From the NCBI RefSeq assembly GCF_001949145.1, contig NW_019091464.1, forward strand, positions 561,355 to 625,354: a stretch of 64,000 nt of DNA. Direction: 5' to 3'. Position numbers and translations under genes: made by a program. Positions 14,227 through 26,322 of the stretch are shown in pieces; the first letter of the stretch is position 1; the number at the start of each line of letters is the position of its first letter. The notes beneath the pieces were generated by a model. It did no database searches. It saw only the letters and a list, made by a program, of their open reading frames with translations, and was not told where the DNA came from. Source of the stretch: Acanthaster planci. Lineage: Eukaryota; Echinodermata; Asteroidea; Valvatida; Acanthasteridae.

Positions 14227-17015
14227 GTAAGTTCATGCAAATGTCATAACAGACAGGCATTTCCCCCGCCCATGTTTTATTGATGAAAATATTTTATACT
14301 GTTTATTTACATGTATGTGGGAGAGGTGTCGGACATTATCGTAATGGGGCTCATACATGTGCATGTGCATGTATGTATCTCGAAAGGAATTTAAATATAC
14401 ATCTGTGTTTAAAATTGCAGCAATGCCCAACCACAGCAGCGGCAGTCAGTCATGACAGTGACAGAAAGGCATTTTCACTTTGTCTCAAATCACTGCCGAT
14501 TTTGTCAGTGGCCAGATGTCAAGACCTTGACAACAGTATAAGGGGCTTTTTTACAAAAGCCTTCTCTCTCCAGGAATAACATTTAATGAACAACTACTTT
14601 CCACAAATTCCTTGCAATTACACAGTCAATCCAGTGGACACAGTTCTCTCCACCTGTTATTTGTAAATGCCCTCTTTAGCTCCCAGCCAGAAATACTCCA
14701 ATTTCAAACATTTAAATTGGGTTGCTGAGCTTGCAGCATACACACACACACCCCACTTTTGTGTTACAGATCCGCATTACGCACTGTGTAAACTGTCTGT
14801 GTTTCACTGCAGTGTGTGATTGAAGTGCAGTCCAATGGAAGATAATATCCAGTTCTTGGTACACTACACACTTCAAATCTAAATGGGTTTATGTTTGCAT
14901 TTGTCTTTAGACCTATACCCCTTTCCTCACCCATAATCTTACCCCAGGAGTCAGTGCATCTTGCCTCTTCTTCAGGACAGATGTGAAACCTCAATATCCC
15001 CCCCCACTCGCATCTCACTATAATTTCTAACCTGTCATCAATTTAAAACCTGCCTCACAGGTGTTCTCCAGTCACTTATTCAAGGTGTTTTCCCCCAAGC
15101 ACTTCTAAAATCCAGGGAGAAATTAAAGTATGACCATTAGACTAGGGCAATGGTAAGATCCACCTTGGACAAAAAGACAGCCGCAGCAAATGTAGGATTG
15201 GTATATAATGCTGAGCAGATTTTTTTTCTTTTGCTGGGAAACTTACTTGAATGTCATGCCCCGTCAGTAAACCAGATTTGAAGTTCATGACAAGGCAAGA
15301 AATCCCCAAAGCATGACAGTGAACGACTGCTTTCTGAGCATTTCTGATCAGTTTGGATAATACAGCATGGAAACTTTACAGTACTTGTATTATGCACTTT
15401 ATAAGAACTGTTTATTTTTATCTGGAAGAAACATCTGTTCTTGGAACGTTTATATGCTTTGTTTTAGGAATGTTTCTTTTTTAGCGCAGTTGGGGGTTTC
15501 ATTTGTTCAGGAGTCTCTAAGGGTGAGATGTCAATCTCTAGAGAGAGGGATAAAAGGTCATGATTTCTTGAAATGGAAAAGCGACCATTTCTCTCCGTGG
15601 CAGTTCATCCCTCAAGTGTTATTCATGAATCCTTTCAGTTCAAGCATGTTTGGACCAAGGGAAGCTCACAGTGTACATGTTCACCGTGTATAGTTACTGT
15701 TCATGTAAACAATTTATCGGGAATGTGCAGAGTGTCACGGTTGGACTGCATTCACATGTAAATTGCAATGCCAGACAGATTTTGAGGAGGGGGGAGTGTT
15801 GAAGCCCCGTCCCCTGCTTTGAGACAGAAAACCCCAAATGGTAAAAACAAACTGGGAAAAATAATTTGAAACTACCGGTAACTAAAGTTATAGCTCCCCA
15901 TCAAAGTGTACATACGTACAAGTAAGTAAACCAATACCTTTGTTTACAATGTATGCCGTGCAGTGTTTCATTATCGTTTCCACTTATCCGCAAAAATGAG
16001 ACATTAAAAAAATATCTGGATGTTCCAAATCCAAGCATTGTCTCTTCTTTTGGCTGCAGGCATCCTTCCATTTTTCTTTGAATTCTTGCCCTGAGTTTGA
16101 AACCCCAGATCGATGCAGTTGGCTGCTGAAGCATCTGAATTGTCCGTGCTGTGCCAGCCTTCTGGAATATTTGCCACTTGATTCCAATGCTTTACAAAAT
16201 GTTTGTGGATCATGAGATGGAGCAAGAGGCAGAGGGAAAAGGGCCTTTAAGCTCCCAGCCTCCCCCAATTAGGAAAGCAGCAACAGCTGACAGGGAGGCT
16301 AAATCTGTAACATGGAAGTGAGTGTGTTTGTAAGCCAAACATCCAGACACTGCCATAAATCTGAGCAAGTTCCTGGTTCAGTTATGTACAGCCAACCACC
16401 TGTGATCTGTCACTCAACTGTGTAATATGTTTGTAGCTTTTACCTGGCTCTGGGGGTGTTTGACCTTCCGTGGGTTACAGTACATGCATTGGGAAATTGC
16501 ACTATACAGTTTGTATGTTATTTCAGCTCCAGGGAAAATGGAAATGTTTCAATCAAATTTTACCAGGTGATGACCTGTGGTACTGGTGCTGCTGCAGAAG
16601 TAGTAAGGCAGAGAGGCTCGTCTTTTTTATTTTTAAGGTTAAATATCTGAGTTTTTATTTTTTGCATTCATTTTGAGGCTTAACAGCAAAAGTACAATTC
16701 AGTTTTAGCCTATTTCATGAACTTTCAATTGTTGCGTCAGCATTTTCTGGAAAAACTGCAGAGTTTATCCTGCCGCACAGTCAGAATGTGTTTCTTCAAA
16801 TTTTCTCTGGCCTGTAGCTAAAATTAGCAGTGTCTTAAAACTGAATATGAAATTGACCCTTGAAATTACAACCACACACCAGAAAACCTAAGTTTACTTC
16901 AGGGTGTCCCTGGCCTGTTGGGGCCTGGCCAGTTCCTTGTTTACCAAGGATGTACATGTACATGTTCGTTGTATACAATGTTTATTGAAATGACTCCCCT
17001 GTGTTTCATTTCCAG
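14227..17015 (+). other. NOS1AP-like gene: intron between exons A and B
   Basis: This intron has a GT donor and an AG acceptor and is about 2.8 kb. Beyond scattered TACATG motifs and a short CA run near 14745, I see no gene and no clear mobile element in it. Confidence 0.8.
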
Positions 17016-17074
17016 AAGAAATCATGGGATTGGGATGATGAGAAATTACTGATCATGCATCACCCAGTTTACAG
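17016..17074 (+). CDS. NOS1AP: NOS1AP-like adaptor, exon B (PTB domain)
   Basis: This 59-bp exon encodes KKSWDWDDEKLLIMHHPVY and two bases of an Arg codon completed by the next exon. The human counterpart has KKEWTWDESKML...DPIYR here. The acceptor is TTTCATTTCCAG and the donor GTAAGA. The exon starts right after the poly-lysine run. The acceptor is followed by AAG, so a second AG three bases downstream could drop one lysine. Confidence 0.92.
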
Positions 17075-18899
17075 GTAAGAGTTGCATTTCTGATTGTAAC
17101 ATTCTTTCTGCTGATGTCTAAATGCACAAGTTTTTTACATTAGTTTTATGGAATTGACATGACCTTGTCAGAAATGTTACAATTTCTAATAAGGACGGTA
17201 AAAAAGTTGTTTTTCTTCCTATGCACAATGCACTCAAACTCTTGAGGGACCATTACATCGATTATAATTGACAGTTGAATTGAAACCCATTAGCTAATTG
17301 CTTGACTAGACTGAAATCGTGCAGAAAGATGCTTTGTAGAGAATTGCAGAGGGATTTCTAAGTGTGGATGTTTTAAATATGGGCTCTCTTTAGAAACAAC
17401 GTTTTGTCGTTGGACTGAGGAGGAGGTTGGATTTACAGAAACAGCTTTTCTGAGAAAAATGATGTACTTCTTGAATTGGAAGAGTATTTGAGGATTTACC
17501 TTTTTAATTACATGTACATGAGCCTTTGAGTTGTCTGATCCAAGTGCAAATTAAGATTCCATTTTTAGGCACCTTTCAAACACATAGCCCAAGGCGGCAG
17601 GTATGCCTCAAATCCCAGGCCATTTGGGGCATTTTGCCAGCTATTTTGATGGGCCAACTGGGTTTGTTTGGTCAGCTCAGCTGCTCAGGAAAACTGTCCA
17701 CTCCCATCCCAAAGCCCTTCCTCAGCACATTGAAGACAGCTGCGATGGCGTGCTCAGAATCACGTCAAGCATTTCTAGCTTCCGTCACAAATGGGGAATG
17801 GGTTAATCAATAAGAGGTTTGAGGTCTCTGTGTTTGAGAGGCAGTGTCTTGAGAAGTGCTGAGCATACTGAGTTTGGAAGGGGAAGTTGAAGACATGGTC
17901 TTCCACCCGCACATTATGAGCGACTCACATCAACACAGCTGTTGACATTTAAGTGGTAAACCTAAAAAGTGCTGACATGCACTGAATTCATTGACAGAGA
18001 AAAATGAGCATAAACACTAGGTTGTGAGTGTCAGTAAAATGTCAGCAAAATGCGAGTTTCTGATATTTCCTACATTTCCTTTTCTTTCATTTTGATTCAA
18101 GCCATTTCCGAGTTATACATCTGTGTTTAATGTATGTTCAAGTTTTTGTGTTCGCTTAAAATCTTCACGTGCCTTTTTGAAAAATTTTCGAATTTATTCT
18201 GCCCTCTTTCCACAAAATTCAGAAACTACTTGATGGATTCTGAAATTCAGAAACTACTTGATGGATTCTGTTTTAAAAAAAAAAAAGGTGTTCATCTGTC
18301 GTAATGTATGGCCAAGATTTTACATTTATCATATTTTTGTTCAAACACATAGATTGGCTGTTGTTAATCCTAATTGCAGCAGTAACTTTCAGACAGGGCT
18401 TAAATTGACATTAGGCAGTTGTGTGCAAGTGTCATCCTGGGTTTCAAATTTTGTTTTGCCTATAAAGTGATCATGCCGGGCACTATTGTGATTGAGGTAG
18501 TGATGTCAAAATCAGCTAACATTAATTAAGAGATACATGTAGGAAGTCTCTAGCATACATTAAATGGACCATACACATGATGACTTTTTGTTAGACAACT
18601 TCGGTCAGTTTGTGTTCAACATTATACCCTAAAAAAGGGAAGTTTCAGAGATGCCAGTCTATGGCCATGGCAACACATGATTTCACTAGTTCTTTGCAAA
18701 GTCCAATTTCAAAGAAACTTCCATGATGGAGGAGGGACACTGGGACTGTACAGTGGTTTAGGTCCTTCATTAAAGTTACATGTATAATCACCTTCTGATT
18801 TTACAGGATATGTACACGTATATTGTGGAAATTCCTGGAGAATCACCCCATAAAGTGATTGAATGACATCTGGAATGCATGCTCTGTCCTTCCATGCAG
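17075..18899 (+). other. NOS1AP-like gene: intron between exons B and C
   Basis: This 1.8-kb intron contains a recent 28-bp direct tandem duplication at 18215-18270, carrying CAGAAACTACTTGATGG in each copy, next to an A12 run. Nothing else is recognisable. Confidence 0.8.
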
Positions 18900-19008
18900 G
18901 GTTTTCTATGTCTCACACGACTCTCAAGACCTGAAAATCTTCAGCTACATAGCCCGCGACGGCCAGACTAATATCTTCAAGTGCAATGTCTTCAAGTCAC
19001 ACAAGAAG
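18900..19008 (+). CDS. NOS1AP: NOS1AP-like adaptor, exon C (PTB domain core)
   Basis: This exon encodes (R)[20 protein letters not shown] and then a stretch ending [11 protein letters not shown]. It is nearly identical to the vertebrate NOS1AP PTB core ([20 protein letters not shown]). Phase 2 enters and phase 0 leaves. The acceptor is TTCCATGCAG and the donor GTATAA. The segment forms central beta strands of the domain. This degree of identity makes the family assignment secure. Confidence 0.95.
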
Positions 19009-22000
19009 GTATAAGACCTGTGTATTGTATGATCTGTTTCACTCGTCAAGATCCTTTTTTCCCCCCTTTTATATCTATCATTACTTTAAAAAAATCATGC
19101 ACGGTTAATTAATTGCAATCCAGCCGGAGCTGTTACCATCAGTGATGCGTGAATTGTAAGCGTAAGTAAACTCTGCCCTTGGGGTGATGAGATCAGCATA
19201 TTGAAAGAGCCTTTTAATATGAAGGAGCCCTGAGTTCTTTGAGTTGGGAGTTTTGCAAAACGTTTTAATCTTGCGGAGTTTCAGTGTGGATGCACATTCA
19301 ATAAGGTGCATTCTGAAGTTCACACTAATAAGGTTTTTCCTGTAAGATACCGGGAAGATGCCCCTAAGAAAGAAAAAAAATCGAGAAGATTGTTCTTGGA
19401 GAAAAAAGCTTCCTTAGTCTGTTTCATATAGGCACCAAAAATCTATTGAATAAAATTGCAAAAAAAAACCTACAAAATGTGTTTCAACAGAGCTCATTCA
19501 AAGGGAATAAAAATTGAATAAGGAAAAAGAATCCCTTTGTGTCCCACAGGGAAAGTCTATTCACCCCCAAGCTGTCAAAATAGGAAAAAAAGGAAAGTCA
19601 TCATTGAAGAAATTGGCACAATCAGGTACATGGTCAGTTCATGCTCATGTGAGGCTGATGCAAGCACAGCCGTTGACAATTTCCATCCAGGCTCGTCAAA
19701 GACATTGACTGCTTTCAGTGATCCGGGCACAGCATGCTTTCTTTCGGAAACTCATGAGTCATTTTGTTAGTGCTAGGTGCGATATTCTCTAGTTTCACAT
19801 GCACACCCAGGCTAGAGCACCTTGGGAGCAATCTCTCTCCCTTGCCTACTCAAATGTTGAGGTGAGGTAGTGGGCCTCACTAATACATGACCTGATCTCA
19901 CAACATGAGTATTAGGGTCATTATCTTCCTCAGTATGTTTTGTTTGAGGTTGCTTGAGAAAGAGCAACATAAACCGTTTGCTTCATAGTATCACTCAGTT
20001 TGGTATCCTGATGAAAGTGGACATTATGAGAGTGGAAAAAGTCGAGGGTTCCCATTGATTTAGATTGTGAAAGATTCTTTTATTAAGGCCTGTAGCTCAG
20101 GGGACTTATGACTCATTTTGCTAGATTGAATCACCTTTGTGCATTGCATATTCTACACATTCCGGTACATATTTTTACAACTTTGATTTACTTTCTTAGA
20201 ATTTCTAAGCAGTATTCCCCCATGAAAAAAATTAATAGTGTATCTTTCATCTTCTTAGTCAGTGAGTTCCATATGCTTATCAATATTTTCCCATGGTCCC
20301 ATAGAACTGTCTTTCTGGTGTAGTTTTTGGTTTAAATTGCAAAAGCTCTTTGTGCAATATTCCCTGCAAACTCGTGAAGTCTCACTTTAATACTGAGCTT
20401 TTAAGAAAAACACATTTACTGGTCATAATACCCGCGCTGAAACCATACCCCCTTATCTTGCCCTTTGAATTTTTATGAGTTTGTGTAATGAAACTTGGGT
20501 GGAATTCCCATTACTGCACTGTGATCCTTTTCTCTTGGCATCGGCAAAAACAGGCGTTGAATACATAATGCATTTAGAAAAGCTTCCAGAGGCTCGGGAA
20601 AATAGTTTGAATGAAACATGAGCTTGCTGATGCTATCTGATCTCCACATGTATGACTTCCCTCATTGAGGTCGAGTTTGGGTGGCCTGTTCTTTACACAG
20701 GTTTCTTGTTCTCGCACTCGAACCGTGGGAACACGACTCAAGGACACTGTTCTCGGAACAGGATCACACACCACCTCCTCGTCAGGATTTTACACGAACA
20801 CACTGGAAAACTCGTGAGATTTGATTTTTGAAATGCTGCAAAAACTATCGAGATGGCTTACTGAACTGGAGACAATGGAAAGTTTTGCACGATTAACTTT
20901 AAATTAATCGAAAGATATGATTTGTTTAATGGAAAAGAATTTAGCTCAAACATTAGCTCTTGAAGAATGTACAAGGACGCCGCCATGTTGCCTTTTTGTT
21001 GCATGTTGCTTGCATGCTACAAGTAACTAGTAGCGATAACCGGTTGTCCGTTCCTAGCGTTCAAGTGGCCGACCCACATTCGAGCTGTTCCTGAACATAC
21101 GAGAACAAGCCCCCCCCCAACTCAGCCTATGTGTCCTTCGGGCAAAGAACACTTGTGGTACCTGTCTATCACCTACCTCATACTGGCTTGTTTTACTCAC
21201 ATACGTACATGTGCATTTACATGGATCTGGGGGACAAAGTGAAAGTGGAAATAGTTTCATCCTTCTAAAGCATTTTGCAGTTAACACATGTCGATGTCAA
21301 GGCTCAATGTACCGAGGTAAAAGCGCATGAACTTTAACGTGGGGAAGCCCTTGGGATTCTCTGCATGGAGATTGAGTTTACCTCATATCCGAAGTCACTA
21401 ATGATTTGCACTTGACGCATTTTTGTGAGTCAAGACATTGAGAAATATCTCAATTGCAGCCATGTTCTGGATGTGAGGGCTGACTTTGGGGATGGGGTTG
21501 CCCACTCATCAGAGACAGAATGAGTTCATGCGTAAGACAACCAGCAATGCTACATCTAACATTGGACTCTAGTTGTGCATCACAAGAGGGCGCCACATTA
21601 GTTTCACGATGGGGAGGCCTATTGCCACCCGCTATAAATCAGTGCATTGAATTCAGTAAGAAAATATTGCCTCCTGGGGTAATAAATGAAGGCAAGAACT
21701 CTTGGTTAATACTTGGTGCAAAAGTGCACTGTAGATGTTATTTTGTGACATCAAATACTCATGTAGCCATAGTCATGCTTTAGAAAGTATCTCAGTAATT
21801 AATGAACTGATGTCTAGGTTGACTGATTGGTACATACCCCTGTATATGAGATGACCTGCAAGTTTACGTTCTGGTGTCATTTAAAAATTTGGCTTTATAT
21901 GAAACAAGGATCATCAAAGCTTTGTTGAGATCTCCACATGAGCGAATCAGTGCATAGCACTGCACTGAGATGTGCAGTCCCCTTGGTTTTTTTTGGTGGG

Positions 22001-22057
22001 GGGGTCCACAAGCCTCGTTCTTTCTCACGATGTTCCGTGGTCTTTTTACTGATGCAG
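19009..22057 (+). other. NOS1AP-like gene: intron between exons C and D
   Basis: This intron is about 3 kb and contains a MITE copy at 20673-21123 (listed). The rest has no open reading frame with splice signals and nothing else that I can name. Confidence 0.8.
20673..21123. mobile_element. MITE-like element, copy 1 (GAGTTTGGGTGGC...GTTCT ends)
   Basis: The left end, GAGTTTGGGTGGCCTGTTCT, is mirrored at the right by GAGAACAAG followed by a C run and AACTC. The interior shares long blocks with 23640-24006, including GGATCACACACCACCTCCTC, the stretch after ACTCGT, and the right terminus. It is non-coding. The two copies sit in different introns of the same gene, in the same orientation. Confidence 0.6.
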
Positions 22058-22214
22058 AGCCAAGCCATGCGCATCGTGCGCAGCATTGGCCAGGCCTTCG
22101 AAGTCTGCCACAAGCTGAGCATCCAGCATGCGTCCACGACGGGTGACGGACAGGCAGACGGAGAGAGCGACAAACAGGGTGAGGAACAGGCCACAGAGCC
22201 CAGCCCCAGCCACA
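22058..22214 (+). CDS. NOS1AP: NOS1AP-like adaptor, exon D (end of PTB domain)
   Basis: This exon encodes [20 protein letters not shown], then SIQH, then an acidic and polar linker ([15 protein letters not shown]). Human NOS1AP has [20 protein letters not shown] here, which is the C-terminal helix of the PTB domain. Phase 0 enters and one base of a split codon leaves. The acceptor is ACTGATGCAG and the donor GTGAGT. Confidence 0.95.
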
Positions 22215-22299
22215 GTGAGTATTCCGCACTTTGCATACCCTTCAATTTGTGAAGAGTGGGACGAGAAACTCATTGTTGCGGCATATGCTTACATTTTAC

Positions 22300-23255
22300 C
22301 AGGGGTGTGATTTGTCCGGATTTTTCCGGATTTCCAGAATTTCTGTGAGACTATCCGGAATTTCTGAAATGCAAAGACTACAATATTTGGTGCGAAACTA
22401 AGCGAAAGACTTGCACAAGTTTAAGTGTATAGCATGCGCTTTTGGGTTGTTACTCCCCCTGGACATGTGCCAGATACATAGGTAATAGTACATTGAACGG
22501 AGGGGGTATCATTGTTAAAACATAGGGCCCCAGGCCAGCGGTATGATCGTTGTGTACTGAACGCACTGTACGTTCGCTGTGTGTGTATGCATGGTACACT
22601 TGTTGTCGTTGCATGCACTGTGTACAACTTGCGTCTGTCTGCCGTTTCGTTTCATTTTCGTGGTCTTATGTCATCGACGTCCATCAAAAATGTCATACAA
22701 CAAGGTAGTAGGTAGGGAAGGGGATATGAATGTAGACAAAGGATTCAAGAATTCTTGGAAATTTTCCTGGCAGGAAACCGAGGTGGACAAAGAATTAACC
22801 AAGGGGAAATTGATATATTATCGTGACTTTCTTGTGAAAATAGACAAACCTGGGTAGTACTGTAGTCAACACAAAAACTATATGCCCTGGTGTCACAAGT
22901 AATGCAGTACTCATCTGTGTGAGACAGTTTTCAGTTTTAATAAATTGTAATAGAATTTTGTGGATCACTGCATGCGTGTGTGTCACTTCTAGGTCTTTGA
23001 TTGTCACGAGTTATAGCTTATATGTATAATTGCAATTGAAGTGAATGAGCACAAGGGTTTTGTTGCAGTAAATGTTATAATTGTATCCCTCAAAGTAAGA
23101 ACAGCTCTTGTGGTGGCTTACACGTAGCACCTGAATCTCCTCCTATAATCAAATAGATATGCCGCAAATTGTAAGGAAGCTGTGGCCAACCCGACTTGCA
23201 AAACCCTCCGATGAATGTTTCGGGGATTTTTCATTTTCCCCAAATCACACCCCTG
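22300..23255 (+). mobile_element. hAT-like non-autonomous DNA transposon with transposase N-terminal remnant
   Basis: The termini are inverted: CAGGGGTGTGATTTG at the left and CAAATCACACCCCTG at the right. They begin with the CAGGGG that is typical of hAT transposons. Inside, a plus-strand frame ending at 22857 encodes FKNSWKFSWQETEVDKE and then LVKIDKPG before a stop. It resembles the tryptophan-rich segment that precedes a zinc finger in some hAT-derived animal proteins. No DDE/RNase-H-like catalytic region is present, so the element cannot move by itself. Flanking 8-bp duplications are not clean. Confidence 0.55.
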
Positions 23256-23639
23256 ATTTACATGTGTCTTGAGTACAAAACAATCTCAATAAATGGCGCT
23301 AGCCTTGGTACATGTACATGTATATTGCATACCAACCAGAGCTAAGTAGGTTAATAATCATCCAACCTTAATGTATGCTTGTCCAAACCGTTTACTCACA
23401 TCAGTGGCAGAAATGCACCATACATACAATGTATGGCTGTGACGTGCATAAAACATTAAAGGTACATGTACATACCAGGTAGGATCCCCTCCACAAGCAT
23501 AGACCTGTAGTTTGGTTACATGTAGTTTTGCGCAGGAGAGAGCAAATCGAGTTTGTTGTTTTGACGTGTCACCCATTTTGTCATTCCGATGACATTGGAA
23601 AATCTGTTTGTGAAAAATGCTGTTGTTGGCAGGCGTTGC

Positions 23640-24006
23640 TTACTCTCGTTCTCCAACGGCAGGAACTCGACCCAAGAACACTGTTCTTGGAAGAGGATCA
23701 CACACCACCTCCTCGTTCAGGGTTTTACAGGAACAATGGAAAAAACTCGTTGGATATTGATTTTTGAACAGCAGCAAAAATAGTGTTTTGCAAAATTAAT
23801 ATTGATACTTTTCCTTAACACAGAAATGTATGTTTCTTGTTAAATAAAAAAGAATTCAGCGCAGTTATCCAAACGTTAACCCTTGAAGAGCGTACATGTA
23901 CATGGATGCCACCAACTTCTAGGATAATCAATAATTCATTCCCGTCATCTGACTCATGAACAATAGATTGAGTTGTTGAACATATGAGAACAAGCCACCC
24001 AAACTC
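23640..24006. mobile_element. MITE-like element, copy 2, next to the exon E acceptor
   Basis: This is homologous to 20673-21123. Shared blocks include GGATCACACACCACCTCCTC and the right terminus GAGAACAAGCCACCCAAACT. The left terminus is degraded. The right end is 67 bp upstream of exon E, so it supplies sequence close to the branch-point region of that intron. Confidence 0.55.
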
Positions 24007-24073
24007 AGCCATCATGCCAGCTTGTGTCTCAAGTTTTAATGGTGATACTGTTGATGTCTTTTGTGCCTCCCAG

Positions 24074-24246
24074 AACGAGCAGTGGATGGGGGCAACGAGG
24101 CCAAGCCCCGCCCCCTCTCAGCAGATGTTGCCAAGGAAGCTCCCAAGATTGACAACCAGGAGATCAAGATGCCGGAGCGACCGGCCAGCGCTCAGCCGGA
24201 GATGATGAGCAAGCACCCGTTCTTCATCTCTCACTCACAGCAGAGG
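24074..24246 (+). CDS. NOS1AP: NOS1AP-like adaptor, exon E (linker)
   Basis: This exon encodes a charged, Pro-rich linker: (K)RAVDGGNEAKPRPLSADVAK followed later by IKMPERPASAQPEMMSKHPF and ending SQQR. Phase 1 enters, completing the codon left open by exon D, and phase 0 leaves. The acceptor is TGTGCCTCCCAG and the donor GTACGT. There is no domain here. Family members are poorly conserved between the PTB domain and the coiled coil, so the assignment rests on frame continuity. Confidence 0.85.
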
Positions 24247-24721
24247 GTACGTACTGTATTGGGGCAGAAATCAGTAGCACTCATTTCATGCAGTGCCCAC
24301 AGACCTCGCCAATCAATCAGGCCTAATCCGAGTCAGAAGTTTTGTCTATGGCTGTGGCATTTCACTGTAGCACACAAATGACAAAACAACGTAAGCCATA
24401 GCCACCATATGCCAATTTTGGACATGACCTGGCACCTACATGTAGGGTGACGACCACTGTATGAAAGCATGGAAGATTTGCATGCCAGATTTTGGGGGGG
24501 AAAAAATCAAGAAGCTTTGTAAAATGGTCAGACATGCATGATCAAACTGCTACACTGCTAATGTTGGATGTTGTATACAGGGTCAGTAGGTAGCCAATGT
24601 CTTGTATTCCTGCTAATTAAACAACAAGAACTTTTGATTCTGAAATTTATTGGGTCACTCATCATTTCTCCATTTCATTGAAGTCCTTTTAATCTTCTCT
24701 CCCTCCCCCCATTTGTTTCAG
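24247..24721 (+). other. NOS1AP-like gene: intron between exons E and F
   Basis: This is a 475-bp intron with no recognisable internal feature. Confidence 0.8.
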
Positions 24722-24925
24722 TTCTCAGCCTTCGTCCCACCGGTCAGCATGGGCTACGACGATCCCAGCATGTCCCACATGGCCTCGTTGTCGCTCTACC
24801 ACCAACGCCAGCTCCTGCAGCAGCAATTACAGCAGCAGGAAGCCCAGACGCAGGTGGCGCTGGCCCAGGTGCAGCTGCTGAAGGACCAGCTGTCAGCCGA
24901 GACCTCGGCTAGGATGGAGTCCCAG
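24722..24925 (+). CDS. NOS1AP: NOS1AP-like adaptor, exon F (coiled coil)
   Basis: These 68 residues include [20 protein letters not shown] and then [20 protein letters not shown]. They match the Gln-rich coiled coil of NOS1AP (human QTQVAVAQVHLLKDQLAAEAAAR). Phase is 0 at both ends. The acceptor is the pyrimidine-rich ATTTGTTTCAG and the donor GTTAGC. The coiled coil probably mediates self-association; that role is family knowledge, not something shown here. Confidence 0.93.
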
Positions 24926-26322
24926 GTTAGCCACGGAGTAGATTTAGAATACCACCCAAAGAATCTGTGCATCAATTTGTCGCATTGTCTATTGACTGTT
25001 AATGACAGACACAGCTTTGGGGTACTTTTTTTTTTCCGTTTTCAAAATTCTTCAAAAATTCATCATTTCATTCAATGGACGTTTCTAGCTGTACGAAGTA
25101 ATCTTTAGGCACTATTCTAAGGTGACAGGTGACCTTCATTGACGCCCGAGTATTTCAGCCAGGCTGTAGCCTTGTAAAAAGAGCCCAGATTATGCAGTGT
25201 CATGTAACTCTCTTTTGGTCACGAACCTGGCTCAGTGCACTGCTGACCTCTTTTCAATAGGGGCCAGATTAGCGTGCAGCGGTGCTGTGTTGTTCATTGC
25301 TGCGGTGGTGTAGCGCTTTTGTCCCCGGTGGTAATCGGCTCGCTCTCAATGCCCCAAACCCTGGTATACGGTTTCAAAACAAGGCTGGATTATCACCACT
25401 TTTGAGAGTGAAAAATGTCGATAACGCCCAGCAGCCTGGTCTTTTGTTCAGAGTACGGTCTTTTGTTACAGGGCCCTGTTTCCTTTGTCCGAGTTCGGAG
25501 ACCCCGGCCCCGCATGTAAACCATACGTCTCCGATTCCGGAGTTCCCGGCAGGAAGTGGTTAATTCCAAAGCTGATTGGAAGCAGTGGTTTATTTTATGC
25601 AGTTTCTGGTGAAACCATTGCCAGTTCACCAGTTCACAAATTTCTTGTGCCTGAGCATTGGAACTTTCACTCACTGGTTGTGTGGAATTTATATTTAGCA
25701 TGTACATGTAGCTGCACCATCTCTTGGAACGAACAATCCAGTGGCTCATGATAAACGCACCCCTACTTGGATTACAGAGATTTATTCTGGTGTTGCATAG
25801 AATTTGTCAAGGTACATGCACTGTGGAATAATCCATTTGCGAGTTAAATTTGAATAAAATCTGATACACTGAGTTGTCTGACTGCACTTAAACATAATGA
25901 TTTGAATTCCCCAGACTAAAGACACTGTTGCTATACCTCGTGATTCGGGGCAAGCTTTTGCATAGCGACCACCATCTCTGGAATGGACTGGTTCCTTTGT
26001 GCCCTTCTTATCCATTGAGAACAGTGTATTGTTGCAAGGTATCTCTTATGTAACTAAGCAGTAGTGGTTTTTGTAAGGAGAATTCAAGTTATGTTTTTGC
26101 GTGAATGTAAAGAACTCAGTGTACCAGATTTGGGTCAAAGTTAACTTCAAAAGGCTTATTGGTCCAGATTCTGTAAAAGCATACATCCTCTGAGTATGTA
26201 CAAGTATATTTTAGTATGTGTATTTTTCCATGTATTTTGCTTTGCTGTCGAATGTACCCTGCAAGGTCAGGATTTCGTCATGATTACATAATTTGGGGTT
26301 TCTTCTGATTTACATGTAATAG
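24926..26322 (+). other. NOS1AP-like gene: intron between exons F and G
   Basis: This 1.4-kb intron carries a dispersed repeat (25121-25345) that recurs at the right end of the window. The rest is unassigned. Confidence 0.8.
25121..25345 (+). repeat. Dispersed repeat, copy 1 (CATTGACGCCCGRGTATT family)
   Basis: About 220 bp align in the same orientation with 63772-64000. Shared landmarks are CATTGACGCCCG, GGCTCAGTGCA/GGCCCAGTGCA, CAGATTAGC, TGCAGCGGT and CTTTTGTCC. There is no coding capacity and I see no inverted termini, so it could be a SINE-like or MITE-like unit. Confidence 0.6.

Larger units (their letters stand above)
22215..24073 (+). other. NOS1AP-like gene: intron between exons D and E, packed with transposons
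   Basis: More than two thirds of this 1.9-kb intron is mobile DNA. It holds a hAT-like element (22300-23255) and a MITE copy (23640-24006) whose right end lies only 67 bp before the exon E acceptor. Both are listed separately. Confidence 0.75.
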
